From positions 1-64,000 of the forward strand of contig JAJXWP010000025.1 of assembly GCA_021781575.1 (NCBI GenBank): a DNA stretch of 64,000 bases, read 5' to 3'. Below the pieces are notes generated by a model. It made no database searches. It was not told the DNA's origin and saw only the letters and a list, made by a program, of their open reading frames with translations. A program made the position numbers and the translations under genes. The DNA comes from Pseudomonadota bacterium. Its GTDB lineage: Bacteria; Pseudomonadota; Alphaproteobacteria; Rhodospirillales; Magnetospirillaceae. Of the stretch, positions 1 through 8,707 are shown piece after piece (the first letter of the stretch is position 1; each line of letters starts with the position of its first letter).

Positions 1-434
1 ATTGGCTCGCGGATTCAATCTGATGGCATGATGTGGCGGTCCCGTACCGACCACGGACGGAAGCGTGATACCGGCGACGAGATTGTCACTCGGGGGACTT
101 GACACCCAACCGCCCATTACGGAAGGGCAAAAGCCAAACCTGGCGGACTGGACCATTTGAACGGTTCAGTGCACCAGGATGATCTTGGCATTCGGTGCAT
201 GGCTGGGCCATCCCAATTGCGTGCTATTCCCGCTGAATGAGATGTTGGCGCATAGATTCGAAGGCTGTACGCCTCGTGCGGACTTTCGGGCTGGAAGGTG
301 TGGCGGGTAGCACGAACGGTCAGTCAGAACCTGGCCATCCCGCATGGCGTTGGCCGGCGTCCGGTCAGCCAAATGACTCCTTTTCCGTCATCAAACAGGC
401 TTGACCAGGCCCCTGCCCCATCTGCCCGATGCCG
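1..434. other. no recognisable gene
   Basis: This stretch has only short overlapping frames with no family resemblance, no convincing ribosome-binding site and no conserved motif. A 43-codon plus-strand frame starting near 179 is the most protein-like but is too short to judge. It lies downstream of the minus-strand hemerythrin gene, so it may hold that gene's terminator and decayed sequence. Confidence 0.5.
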
Positions 435-1031
435 TCAATCCAGGCGACGAGCATGGGATGAAGGCGCGCGGCACTGGTGCATCAGCCAAGGCTGGAATTC
501 CGTCTCCGGCATCCGGTCGATCAAGTCCTCTACGTAGCACTTGTAATCCATATCCTCGAGAAACAGGTCTATAAGGCTACCTTTAAGCGAAAATATGATG
601 GCCTCTGTCGGCACAACACCGATCAGCGACGAAATGGCGCGCATTATGGAATATGCCGCTTCGTGATGACGCGCGTGTTCCTCTAGATGAGGATAGCCTA
701 TTTCATCCAGAAATCTCTCCTCGCGCCTGTAGTGCACCCTTAATTCTTTCTGGAAGGCTACATATTTCTTCGTCAGGTCGCTATTGCAATTCCCCGCCGC
801 AGTCATGTACTGCAGCATCTCCATCAAATGGATATGATCATTCTCGAGGAATTCTACATTAGTGCGAAGACTGGATGATGACCTTCCGCGCTCCAGTGAA
901 ATGGATAGATCCCATTTATCAAGACTTACATAATAACATTGCTGGCACCAGAGCAGATGCGAATTCCCCTTGCCGTTTATGGAGACATGTTTTGTGTCTT
1001 CACCACAACGAGGACAACGTATCGTTATCAC
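435..1031 (-). CDS. zinc-ribbon / hemerythrin-like protein
   Basis: Predicted 198-residue soluble protein. Residues 1-35 carry a CPRC...CQQC pair (Cys 6, 9, 29, 32), a zinc-ribbon pattern. Residues about 60-170 resemble a bacteriohemerythrin four-helix bundle, with an NDHIH segment on helix A, HYRREERFLDEIGYPH on helix B and EEHARHHEAAY on helix C. Hemerythrins bind O2 or NO at a di-iron site. On helix D the usual HxxxxD spacing reads DLFLED, so the final His ligand seems replaced and the metal site may be incomplete. The longer frame from 1169 is rejected: the GTG start at 1031 has a strong AAGGAGG 6 bases upstream and gives the zinc ribbon at the very N terminus. It stands alone, upstream of nothing obvious. 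Function unknown; a redox or gas sensor is an inference. Confidence 0.75.
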   Translation of the reverse strand: MITIRCPRCGEDTKHVSINGKGNSHLLWCQQCYYVSLDKWDLSISLERGRSSSSLRTNVEFLENDHIHLMEMLQYMTAAGNCNSDLTKKYVAFQKELRVHYRREERFLDEIGYPHLEEHARHHEAAYSIMRAISSLIGVVPTEAIIFSLKGSLIDLFLEDMDYKCYVEDLIDRMPETEFQPWLMHQCRAPSSHARRLD

Positions 1032-1474
1032 GGCAACCTCCTTATTCGCATCACACGAGAATGCGGCATAGCCCACCCGGTTTGCACTATAAGACGAGGA
1101 CGTGAAACCATCATCGATGCCACACGATGATATGATGAAATGAATACGCCCCACAGGCGATAACATCAAGGATAATTGATCAACCTTGGATCATCGGCCA
1201 ATATAGACTGGCCACTTGGCCATAGCCAAATGGCGACAAGTGGAAGAAGAAATGCGCGACAAGTTACTTGGCTAGCCGCCGCGATGCCCCGGCGGAAGGT
1301 CGCCGCATCCCCGTTATTCTTGCCGCGCCTCGAGGCGGCGGCAGTACCATCGGCAGAGCTGCAGGATTTTACAATGCGTTGAATTACAGCATGTTGCGAC
1401 GATGTTCTTACGGCTGGATCGAAGAAGGCGATGATCGCGCCGGGCGACCTTGTGTGTTCATGTAATGCCCGGCG
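1032..1474. other. intergenic, nothing recognised
   Basis: About 440 bases between the diguanylate cyclase stop and the hemerythrin start, both minus strand. No coding frame with a supported start and no strong hairpin were seen. It presumably contains the hemerythrin promoter, but no consensus site stands out. Confidence 0.45.
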
Positions 1475-2647
1475 CTATAGTTCAGAGACGAGTTGTTTTT
1501 CCCTGCAGAATGTCTTTCCCCGCCGCTTTTGCTCCAGCATGCGGGCATCGGCCACCTCCAACAATTGATCGGTGGTCCGCCCATCGGTCGGGGCCACTGC
1601 GGTGCCGATACTGACACGCAGCTGGCGGCCCTCCAGGAACGGTGGGTCAAGCGTCCGGATGGCTTCGCAGATTCGCTGGCACAAGGCCGTCTCGTCGCCC
1701 TCGGTAGCCGCTACCAGGACGGCGAACTCGTCCCCGCCCAGGCGCCCGAGAAAATCGGACTCCCGCACCACCCGGCGCAACGCCTTGGCCACCTCGACCA
1801 GGGCAAGATCACCTTTGTCGTGGCCCAACTCGTCGTTGATCGGCTTGAAGCCGTCCAGGTCGAGATAGAGAACCGCGGTCATCCGCCGTTCGCGTGCCGC
1901 CACCGCCAGCAGGTAATCCAAGGTCTCACGGAAATACCGGCGCTTGGCCAACCCGGTCAGGTCGTCATGCCGCGACTCGTGCCGCAGCCGTCGAGCCAGG
2001 TGATCGTTGCGCACCGATACCTGCCACAACGCGAACACTCCCAGCGACAGCGTCGCCAGAACCAGGGCCATGGCGGTGTTCCAGGTGGTGGCCGCGCTCG
2101 ACGAGGATTTCGCCACCTCCCGCAGGATGTCCGTGCGTGTGGCGTTTTCCCCGCCCATCACCGCTTCCATATGCTGCCGCAGCCGCTCCATGCGGGCTTC
2201 GTCCTCGCCGCGCGCCACCTGCGCATGGGCCGCTTCCCAGCCCTTCGTCTCCCGCAACTGGACGATTTTGGCCAAGTCGGCCATTTGCTCCTCGGCACCG
2301 GCCTTGATGTCTTCGGTGGCAGCCCATTCGACCGATGTGGCGCCCGTCGCCTGGCCAAGCAGCGAAGGCAGGTCGCGGGCCAGGTAGACCTTGGCCCGCT
2401 CATAGGGAACCAGATAGCCCCGGTCGCCGGTGATGACATAGCCGCGCACACCCGATTCGGCGTCCACCAGATCGAGATAGACGCGCCGCAGGAGGCTCAG
2501 CCGCTCGCCGGATTGTTCGGCCCGCTGCGTATAAGTGGCGAACTGGTCAGTGGTGTGCCGGTAGGCTTGCCCTTCCCCGAGAACACAAGCTCCGCCGATC
2601 ATCGAAATTGCAACCAGCCCGACGCGGAATCGCTTCTCCCCCCGCAT
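1475..2647 (-). CDS. membrane diguanylate cyclase (CHASE3-GGDEF)
   Basis: 390-residue protein. It begins with a transmembrane helix (about 10-26), then a CHASE3-type periplasmic domain with the signature DAESGVRGYVITGD, a second membrane helix near 190-212, and a C-terminal GGDEF domain that makes cyclic di-GMP from two GTP. The active-site loop is an intact GGDEF, and RESD five residues before it is the RxxD inhibitory site, so product feedback is expected. Only GGDEF is present, with no EAL domain. The ATG at 2647 follows GGAGAG by 6 bases and is preferred to a GTG 12 codons upstream. It is transcribed away from the rlpA-like gene and is probably monocistronic. Its input signal is unknown. 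Confidence 0.9.
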   Translation of the reverse strand: MRGEKRFRVGLVAISMIGGACVLGEGQAYRHTTDQFATYTQRAEQSGERLSLLRRVYLDLVDAESGVRGYVITGDRGYLVPYERAKVYLARDLPSLLGQATGATSVEWAATEDIKAGAEEQMADLAKIVQLRETKGWEAAHAQVARGEDEARMERLRQHMEAVMGGENATRTDILREVAKSSSSAATTWNTAMALVLATLSLGVFALWQVSVRNDHLARRLRHESRHDDLTGLAKRRYFRETLDYLLAVAARERRMTAVLYLDLDGFKPINDELGHDKGDLALVEVAKALRRVVRESDFLGRLGGDEFAVLVAATEGDETALCQRICEAIRTLDPPFLEGRQLRVSIGTAVAPTDGRTTDQLLEVADARMLEQKRRGKTFCREKQLVSEL

Positions 2648-2737
2648 TCCGGTCTCTCCGTACCCTGCTGGGGAGTAAAGCACATTTTGACAGATCGCGA
2701 AACGGTTGCGCCGCGCACAGACGCACCCGGCCCCGCC

Positions 2738-3250
2738 TCATTGGCAGGCCTGCCACAACCGTTCGGTATCGCGGGCCAGAAGCCGCACCCGCACCCGCGC
2801 CGTTCCGGCCCGCACGAAGCCGAGCCGTCGCGCCGCCCGCTTCGACAACTCGATCAGCCGGCCGTGGACGAACGGCCCCCGATCGTTGACCCGCACCACC
2901 ACCGACTTGCCATTGGCCAGATTGGTCACCGACACGACGGCGGGCAGCTGCAAGGTGCGATGGGCTGCCGTCATTTTCGCCTCGTCGTAGATCTCGCCGT
3001 TCGCCGTCAAATGTCCGTTCAGGTCCGGAGAGTACCAGGATGCGATACCGGTCGCCTCGTAATGCCAGTCCGCCTTGGGATAATAGGTATGGCCGTCGAT
3101 GCGATAGGGTGCGCCGACCTGGCAGGCGCCGTGACCTTCGCCGGTCGGCAGGCTGTTCGCGCCGGCGGGAGCCTCCGGCTCGGTATTCGCGCAGGCCGCG
3201 AGAAACGCAAGAACGAATATAGCTCCAACAGTTCTTACCAGGTTTTGCAC
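2738..3250 (-). CDS. rlpA: RlpA-like septal-ring lipoprotein
   Basis: 170-residue predicted lipoprotein. The signal peptide ends in a LAAC lipobox (about residues 17-20), and the mature part contains the double-psi beta-barrel domain of RlpA: TGIASWYSPDLNGHLTANGE, then VVRVNDRGPF and GRLIELSKRAARRLGF. RlpA proteins act at the septum; some are lytic transglycosylases cutting naked glycan strands. The catalytic Asp region (NDRGPF) is present. No C-terminal SPOR domain follows, so it is a short form. The GTG at 3250 begins directly at the signal peptide; the upstream extension to 3352 is not signal-like. Confidence 0.85.
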   Translation of the reverse strand: MQNLVRTVGAIFVLAFLAACANTEPEAPAGANSLPTGEGHGACQVGAPYRIDGHTYYPKADWHYEATGIASWYSPDLNGHLTANGEIYDEAKMTAAHRTLQLPAVVSVTNLANGKSVVVRVNDRGPFVHGRLIELSKRAARRLGFVRAGTARVRVRLLARDTERLWQACQ

Positions 3251-3467
3251 AGCACTTCCCTTCGCCCGAAGCTTCGGACACTGAGCCAAAGAAGTTACCG
3301 GGGGATTATCGCTTTGACCTTTCCACCCGTTGCTTGGATTTTTCCACAGCACCGTCGCCGGTGGCCGGATGCTCCGAGCCGCAGAATCTCGATTATGAAA
3401 AATTAACGGACCTTTCCCTATTCTTCCATTAGGATAGCGGTGCTACCTCGAAAGAAAGGGGGGAACT

Positions 3468-6400
3468 ATGTCGACGACATTGATTGGGCAAGCCTCGGGA
3501 ACCGTCGAGGCGGCCGGTGACAATGACTGGTTTCAGGTTACCTTGCAGGCCGGCACCCAATATGTCTTCGACGTCGGTGGTGGAACCTTATCCACGCCAC
3601 AGGTGTCCCTCTATGATTCGTCCGGCCACCTGATTGCCTCCGGGACTTCCGGCGGCCCGGCCGGCTATGCTGAAACCTCATTCGAGCCGACGGTTGCGGG
3701 CACTTACTACATCGGCGCCTCGGCCTCCGATGCGAGCACCGGCACCTATTCGGTGCACCTGTCGACCGCCCCCTTCGACTATGCCGGCAACACCAGCACC
3801 ACCGGTACCGTCTCGGTCGGCGGCCAGGCGAGCGGAACCCTGTCCGCCGCCGGACAGAACGACTGGTTCAAGGTCAATCTGACCGCCGGTACGCAATACA
3901 CATTCAATGTCAGCAGTTCGGCGCTGGGCGCCGCCCAGGTGACGCTTTACGATTCGACTGGGAAAGAAATCCTAAACGGCAATGACGGCGGCACCCTGGC
4001 CGGAACCGCCGCCGCATTCGGGCCGACCGCCAGCGGAAGCTATTACGTCGGGGTCTCGGATACGGCGGGTGGCACAGGGTCTTTCACCCTTTCGGTCAAC
4101 ACCGCCAATTTCGACTTCGCCGGCAACGCCACCACCACGGGAACGGTGGCCGTCGGCGGCCAGGCATCGGGCACGATCAGCGCCGTTGGGCAAGCCGACT
4201 GGTTCAAGGTCGATCTGACCGCCGGGACCCAGTACGTGTTCGATGTCGGCGGCGGAACCGTGACGCCCAGCGTCTATCTTTACGACGGCTCGGGCAATCT
4301 GCTGGCCGAGGGATTCAACGGCGGTGCCAACGGCGGCGCCCGCACCTCGTTCGAGCCGACCGCCAGCGGCACCTATTACGTGGCGGCCGCCGGTTTCCTG
4401 TCGACCACGGGAACCTACACGGTGTCTGTATCCACCGCGCCCTTCGATGTCGCCGGCAATACGACGACCACCGGAACCGTGTCGGTGGGCGGCCATGTGA
4501 CGGGAACCCTCGGCGTGGTGGGCCAGAGCGAGTGGTACAAAGTCCAGCTCAACAGCGGCTCCGAATACGTCTTCGACCTCGGCGGCGGAACGCTGACCAA
4601 CCCGGATGTCGCGCTTTACGACGCCTCGGGCCACCTCCTGGTCTCGGGAACCACCGGCGGCAGCAACGGCGGCGCCCGCACCTCCTACGAGCCGACGAGC
4701 AGCGGCACCTACTATGTCGCCGCCTCGGGCCAGGCCTCGATCTCGACGCCGGGCACCTTCACCCTGTCCGTGTCGACGGCGCCCTTCGACCACGCCGGCA
4801 ACACGACCACCACCGCCACCGTGACCGTCGGCGGCCAGGCGACGGGAACGCTTGCCACCGTCGGCCAGAGCGACTGGTTCAAGGTCCAACTGACCGCCGG
4901 CACGTCCTACGAATTCAACGTCGGTAATGGGACACTGGCCACGCCCGAGGTGTCGCTATACGACAGCTCGGGCCACCTCCTCGCCTCGGGTACCGGCGGC
5001 GGGGCCAATGGCGCGGCCCAGACGTCGTTCTCCCCGGCAACCAGCGGCACCTATTACGTCGCCGCCTCCAGCACCGGCTCCGGCACCGGCACCTTCACCG
5101 TGTCGGCGGCGACTTACACGGACGATTACCTGGGCAACACCGCGACGACCGGCCGGTTGATGCAGGTGTTCACCGCGGCGACGGCGATCGCCGACTACCA
5201 GCAGGGCCAACTCACCCAGCCGGGGATCGTGATGGACAGCGCCGCCAATGTCCAATCAAGCCTCGACGGGCTGGAAGCGCTGGCCAGTGCCGGATTGCTG
5301 CACACCATTACCTTGACCGATGCCAGCACGCCGACCATCACCGTGTCGGCCACGCAGATGGCGCAGGACCAGAAGGCCATCGAGGCGATCTCGAGCGGCT
5401 ATACGCTCAGCGTCAACGGCTATTCCTCTTCGGTCGCACAATTCATTGCCCAGCAGTCCGATCATTATTTGCCGGGGACCAGCCACCCCGGCAGCGACCA
5501 GGTGGTGGGCTTCCAGACCGCCGACTTCGGCTCGGGCTACGGCGCCGTGGTCCTTGACGGGCCACGCAGCCAGTACACGCTGCAGATCGACGCCAATGAC
5601 GTTGCCAATATCACCGACACAACCTCCCATCAGACCGTCACCGTGACGGGCGCGAATTACCTTTTGTTCGACGGTGCGGCACAAAACTCCGACAGCTACC
5701 ACAGCTATCAGTCGCTCTATTTCGTCGAAGGCACGACCAACGCGCAGATCGCCAGCCTGTACAACGCCGCCTTCCTGCGGCAACCCGATCTGCAGGGTCT
5801 GGAATTCTATGCGACGCCCATCGCCAACAACACCATGAGCCTGCACCAGGCGGCGGTCTACTTCCTCGCCTCGCCCGAATTCCAGAACCTGTACCCGACG
5901 GCGACGGCACCGGCGGATCACGGAGGCCCCAATGACCAGGCTTTCGTCGACACGATCTACCAGAACGTTCTGCACCGCACGCCGTCTGCCTCGGACGTCG
6001 CCTGGTACATGGAGGCGCTGGCGGGGACCTTGCCCGGCCTGTCGGCTCCGGTGGATCGGGCACAGATCCTGATCTACTTCGCCGTCAGCCCGGAAAATCA
6101 GGCGGACATCGGGAACTGGATGATCAACCTCAGTCAGGGCGGCTATGCGGACCCCGGGGCGTTGCTGCCGGCCTCCACGGTGCTTCCCCAGGCGGACCAT
6201 AACAATTACCTGAATACCGCGCTGATCGACCCGACCACCATCGGCAACGGGGTCACCAGCACCGACTACCAGGCAACCGCCAGTGGCGGATCGGCGAGCG
6301 TCACGGTATTGCCCACCGCCCCGGCACAAACGGTCATGATGTCGACCAGTTTCCCCTCGGTGACGGTCCAGGATTCGGGCAGTTCCATCCACAGCAGCAC

Positions 6401-6980
6401 GGTCAACGATACGATCACCGTGGACGGCGGTGCCAACACCTCGATCTTCCTCGGATCGACCGGCATGCATGCGCTGAACCTGCTGGGCGGCACCAGCAGC
6501 ACCGTCTACGGCTTCACGCCGGATACCGGCTCGACCCTGGGGGTCGCCGATTCGGCGGTCCTCGGCGCCAATGTGCAGCTGCTCGACGGGACGACGACGC
6601 CGGTCGATGGTAGCCAGCTGAATTTCGGCGGAGGCACCGTCTACGTGGTGAACATCGGCAACATCGGCAACGGCTCGGCCGCCTCGGTCGCTGCCGCGGC
6701 GAATCACGCCTATCTGGTCGCCGACATCAATGGCACGGGCGCCGCGCCAACGGCCACCGGCGAGTTCATCACCTTCATGGGCCAGGACAGCAGCGGCAAT
6801 ACGGAATTCTGGTTCTTCGGCTCGACGGCCGGCGCGTCGCACGGCCAGGTCCCGGCCACCAGCCTGGTCAACACCGCCGACACCAACGCCAACCACCTGG
6901 TGGACGCCAGCGAAATCACCCATGTCGCGACAGTGGTCGGCGTCGCCCCGACCAGCCTGGTGACAGCAGATCTGGCCTGA
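3468..6980 (+). CDS. large repeat exoprotein with PPC-like domains and DUF4214
   Basis: 1170-residue protein, Gly/Thr/Ser rich and nearly Cys-free, with no N-terminal signal peptide. Residues 4-550 are five tandem beta-sandwich repeats of about 112 residues, each with an S/A-G-T-hydrophobic start, DWFKV or similar, a VSLYD strand, and SGTYYV near the end, matching the bacterial pre-peptidase C-terminal (PPC) pattern. Residues about 760-900 match DUF4214 (LYNAAFLRQPDLQGLEFY and NVLHRTPSASDVAWYMEAL). A C-terminal part follows with a Ca-site-like DTNANHLVDASE segment. In this family such proteins are typically type I secretion substrates at the cell surface; that role is inferred. ATG follows AAGGGGGGAACT. 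No secretion genes adjoin it. Confidence 0.85.
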   Translation: MSTTLIGQASGTVEAAGDNDWFQVTLQAGTQYVFDVGGGTLSTPQVSLYDSSGHLIASGTSGGPAGYAETSFEPTVAGTYYIGASASDASTGTYSVHLSTAPFDYAGNTSTTGTVSVGGQASGTLSAAGQNDWFKVNLTAGTQYTFNVSSSALGAAQVTLYDSTGKEILNGNDGGTLAGTAAAFGPTASGSYYVGVSDTAGGTGSFTLSVNTANFDFAGNATTTGTVAVGGQASGTISAVGQADWFKVDLTAGTQYVFDVGGGTVTPSVYLYDGSGNLLAEGFNGGANGGARTSFEPTASGTYYVAAAGFLSTTGTYTVSVSTAPFDVAGNTTTTGTVSVGGHVTGTLGVVGQSEWYKVQLNSGSEYVFDLGGGTLTNPDVALYDASGHLLVSGTTGGSNGGARTSYEPTSSGTYYVAASGQASISTPGTFTLSVSTAPFDHAGNTTTTATVTVGGQATGTLATVGQSDWFKVQLTAGTSYEFNVGNGTLATPEVSLYDSSGHLLASGTGGGANGAAQTSFSPATSGTYYVAASSTGSGTGTFTVSAATYTDDYLGNTATTGRLMQVFTAATAIADYQQGQLTQPGIVMDSAANVQSSLDGLEALASAGLLHTITLTDASTPTITVSATQMAQDQKAIEAISSGYTLSVNGYSSSVAQFIAQQSDHYLPGTSHPGSDQVVGFQTADFGSGYGAVVLDGPRSQYTLQIDANDVANITDTTSHQTVTVTGANYLLFDGAAQNSDSYHSYQSLYFVEGTTNAQIASLYNAAFLRQPDLQGLEFYATPIANNTMSLHQAAVYFLASPEFQNLYPTATAPADHGGPNDQAFVDTIYQNVLHRTPSASDVAWYMEALAGTLPGLSAPVDRAQILIYFAVSPENQADIGNWMINLSQGGYADPGALLPASTVLPQADHNNYLNTALIDPTTIGNGVTSTDYQATASGGSASVTVLPTAPAQTVMMSTSFPSVTVQDSGSSIHSSTVNDTITVDGGANTSIFLGSTGMHALNLLGGTSSTVYGFTPDTGSTLGVADSAVLGANVQLLDGTTTPVDGSQLNFGGGTVYVVNIGNIGNGSAASVAAAANHAYLVADINGTGAAPTATGEFITFMGQDSSGNTEFWFFGSTAGASHGQVPATSLVNTADTNANHLVDASEITHVATVVGVAPTSLVTADLA
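3480..5135 (+). repeat. five tandem PPC-domain coding repeats, about 336 bp period
   Basis: The segments encoding GTVSVGGQASGTLSAAGQ and its variants recur near 3809, 4145, 4480 and 4818, and a shorter first copy starts near 3485. The nucleotide spacing is close to 336 bp and long stretches are nearly identical, so copy number could change by recombination in frame. Confidence 0.85.
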
Positions 6981-7092
6981 CAAGCGAATACCGAAGGCGA
7001 GCGAAGGCAGGCCATGAATAAATTGAACTGCCCAACACCGAGCTAAGGCGTCGTCCGGGAAATGGCCGCTGCTGGCCATCGGGCCAGCGCGG

Positions 7093-7325
7093 CTATCGTG
7101 TGATGGGGTCGGATCGCCAGACCTTGAAGCGGTCGAGGCCATGGCCGCGGTAGCCCTGTCGACGTAAATCCGTTGCGCCGTGACCCCGGTCCAGGGCCTG
7201 GTCGATTTCGACGGCGGCCTTCAGCGTATGGCCGGCGTAGGGGTTGCCATGCAGGGCGACGATGTGCACGACGAACTGGCCGCCGGCGCAACGGCCATTG
7301 GTGGTGACCCGTTCCAGGTCCTTGA
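7093..7325 (-). pseudogene. IS5-type transposase fragment
   Basis: A minus-strand frame encodes GGQFVVHIVALHGNPYAGHT followed by a GYRGHG segment and KVWRS, which matches the region of IS5-group transposases normally read as GGQFV..ALPGNPYDGHTL and VDKGYRGH. The ORF begins earlier (7401) but that part has no transposase resemblance, and the frame ends just after KVWRSDP. The N-terminal half, the catalytic C-terminal part and the terminal inverted repeats were not found, so this is a decayed remnant. Flanking DNA from 6981 to 7092 and from 7402 to 7555 holds nothing recognisable. Confidence 0.75.
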
Positions 7326-7555
7326 GGTGCAGGGTGCCGCCACGATGCGCCGCGAAATCCAGCCAAACCCCAAGCGTACTGCCGGCCTCAGCGCTCTTCA
7401 CGAACGACTAAGGCGCTTTGTTCATGTCCGTGCCTATCAGAAATGATGTTGGCGGCGAACGGCCAGTAAGCGTTCTTTGTAGGCCGCCTGCCACTGCCGG
7501 GCTATCCCGTGCATGATCGTGTTCATGAGGGTAATGAGCAGGCATGCCGCTTCCG

Positions 7556-8707
7556 TTACCCCACCACGAGATCTTTGCCTTCTCTCCTTTTCTCCATATT
7601 GAGGTCAGAATCTGCGTATCTGGCGGCGATGGACTTGAACTGGTCTTGGAGGGCGACGAAGGCCTCGACGATGTCGGGGTCGAACTGGCTACCCTTGCCC
7701 TCGACGATGAACCGCACAGCCTCCTCGTATGTCATAGCGCTCTTGTAGACGCGCCGGCTGACCAGGGCGTCGTAGACATCCGCCACCGCCATCAGACGGG
7801 CGGCGAGGGGAATGGAGTCGCTGGCCAGCCCGTCGGGATAGCCCCTGCCGTCCCATCTTTCGTGGTGGCTGCGGGCAATCTGCTTGGCGCAGGACAGAAA
7901 GGCGACTGGGGTGCCAAGGGTGCGCTCCGCCTGTTCGATCGCCGCATACCCCAGCGTCGTGTGACTTTTCATGATGGCGAATTCGTCCGGTTCCAGACGG
8001 CCGGGCTTCAGCAGAATGCGGTCGGGAACTCCCACTTTGCCGATATCGTGGAGGGGCGCGGACTTAAACAGCATGGCGATGGTAGGAGCATCAAGGGTGG
8101 CGGCGAAGTGGGGATGGCATTTCAACTTCTCGGCAAGGGCCTTAACGTAGTGCTGGGTGCGGCGGACGTGGTTGCCGGTATCCGTATCGCGAGCCTCGGC
8201 AAGCGAGGCCATGGCCAGGATAGTAACATCCTGGATGGCCACGATGTCGCGGGTACGCTTCGCCACCTCTTGCTCAAGAAAATCCGCCTTGTCGCGGAGA
8301 AAGTCAGCCGTGGCCTTGAGTTTCAGTTGGGCTTCTACCCGTGCCATGACGATCGGCGGACTTATCGGTTTGGTGATGTAATCCACCGCTCCCAGCCATA
8401 GCCCTTTTTCCTCGTTCTTGGTCTCCGCCTTCGCCGTCAGGAAGATGACCGGGATGGAACTGGTGCGGGGGTCGGCCTTGAGCCGCCGGCATACCTCGTA
8501 GCCGTCCATTTCCGGCATCATGATGTCGAGGAGGACCAAGTCGGGCCGCGGCTCGATCGCGGCGATGGCCAGCGCCTTGGCGCCGGATTTGGCGACCTTC
8601 ACCTTGTAGGTATCCATGAGCAGCCGGCTCACCAGCTTGAGATTATCCGGGGTATCATCGACGACAAGAATTGTTGCCTTGCCCGGGGTCGAGTCGGTCA
8701 TGGTCAT
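7556..8707 (-). CDS. response regulator with HD-GYP phosphodiesterase domain
   Basis: 383 residues. Residues about 11-130 form a receiver domain ([10 protein letters not shown], phosphoacceptor Asp in [17 protein letters not shown]). A short coiled coil follows, then an HD-GYP domain (about 170-350) with [10 protein letters not shown] and [14 protein letters not shown], the motifs for hydrolysing cyclic di-GMP. The HD and GYP residues are intact, so it should be an active phosphodiesterase. Its ATG overlaps the stop of the upstream hybrid kinase as ATGA, which points to translational coupling and makes that kinase the likely phosphodonor. It is the last gene of a five-gene co-oriented locus. 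Confidence 0.93.
   Translation of the reverse strand: MTMTDSTPGKATILVVDDTPDNLKLVSRLLMDTYKVKVAKSGAKALAIAAIEPRPDLVLLDIMMPEMDGYEVCRRLKADPRTSSIPVIFLTAKAETKNEEKGLWLGAVDYITKPISPPIVMARVEAQLKLKATADFLRDKADFLEQEVAKRTRDIVAIQDVTILAMASLAEARDTDTGNHVRRTQHYVKALAEKLKCHPHFAATLDAPTIAMLFKSAPLHDIGKVGVPDRILLKPGRLEPDEFAIMKSHTTLGYAAIEQAERTLGTPVAFLSCAKQIARSHHERWDGRGYPDGLASDSIPLAARLMAVADVYDALVSRRVYKSAMTYEEAVRFIVEGKGSQFDPDIVEAFVALQDQFKSIAARYADSDLNMEKRREGKDLVVG

Noticed and set aside
1176-1210. TTGATCAA near the hemerythrin promoter as an FNR box
   Set aside because: The half-sites touch each other instead of being 4 bases apart, so the spacing does not fit.
1493-3406. 637-codon plus-strand open frame
   Set aside because: It lies antisense to the CHASE3-GGDEF and RlpA genes, whose motifs and starts are clear. 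Long antisense frames are common in high-GC DNA.
3480-5135. CRISPR-like regular repeats
   Set aside because: The repeat unit is about 336 bp, is fully coding in one frame and encodes protein modules; there are no spacers.
5256-7142. 628-codon minus-strand open frame
   Set aside because: It is antisense to the repeat exoprotein, has no family resemblance and is His/Arg/Gly rich as expected of a shadow frame.
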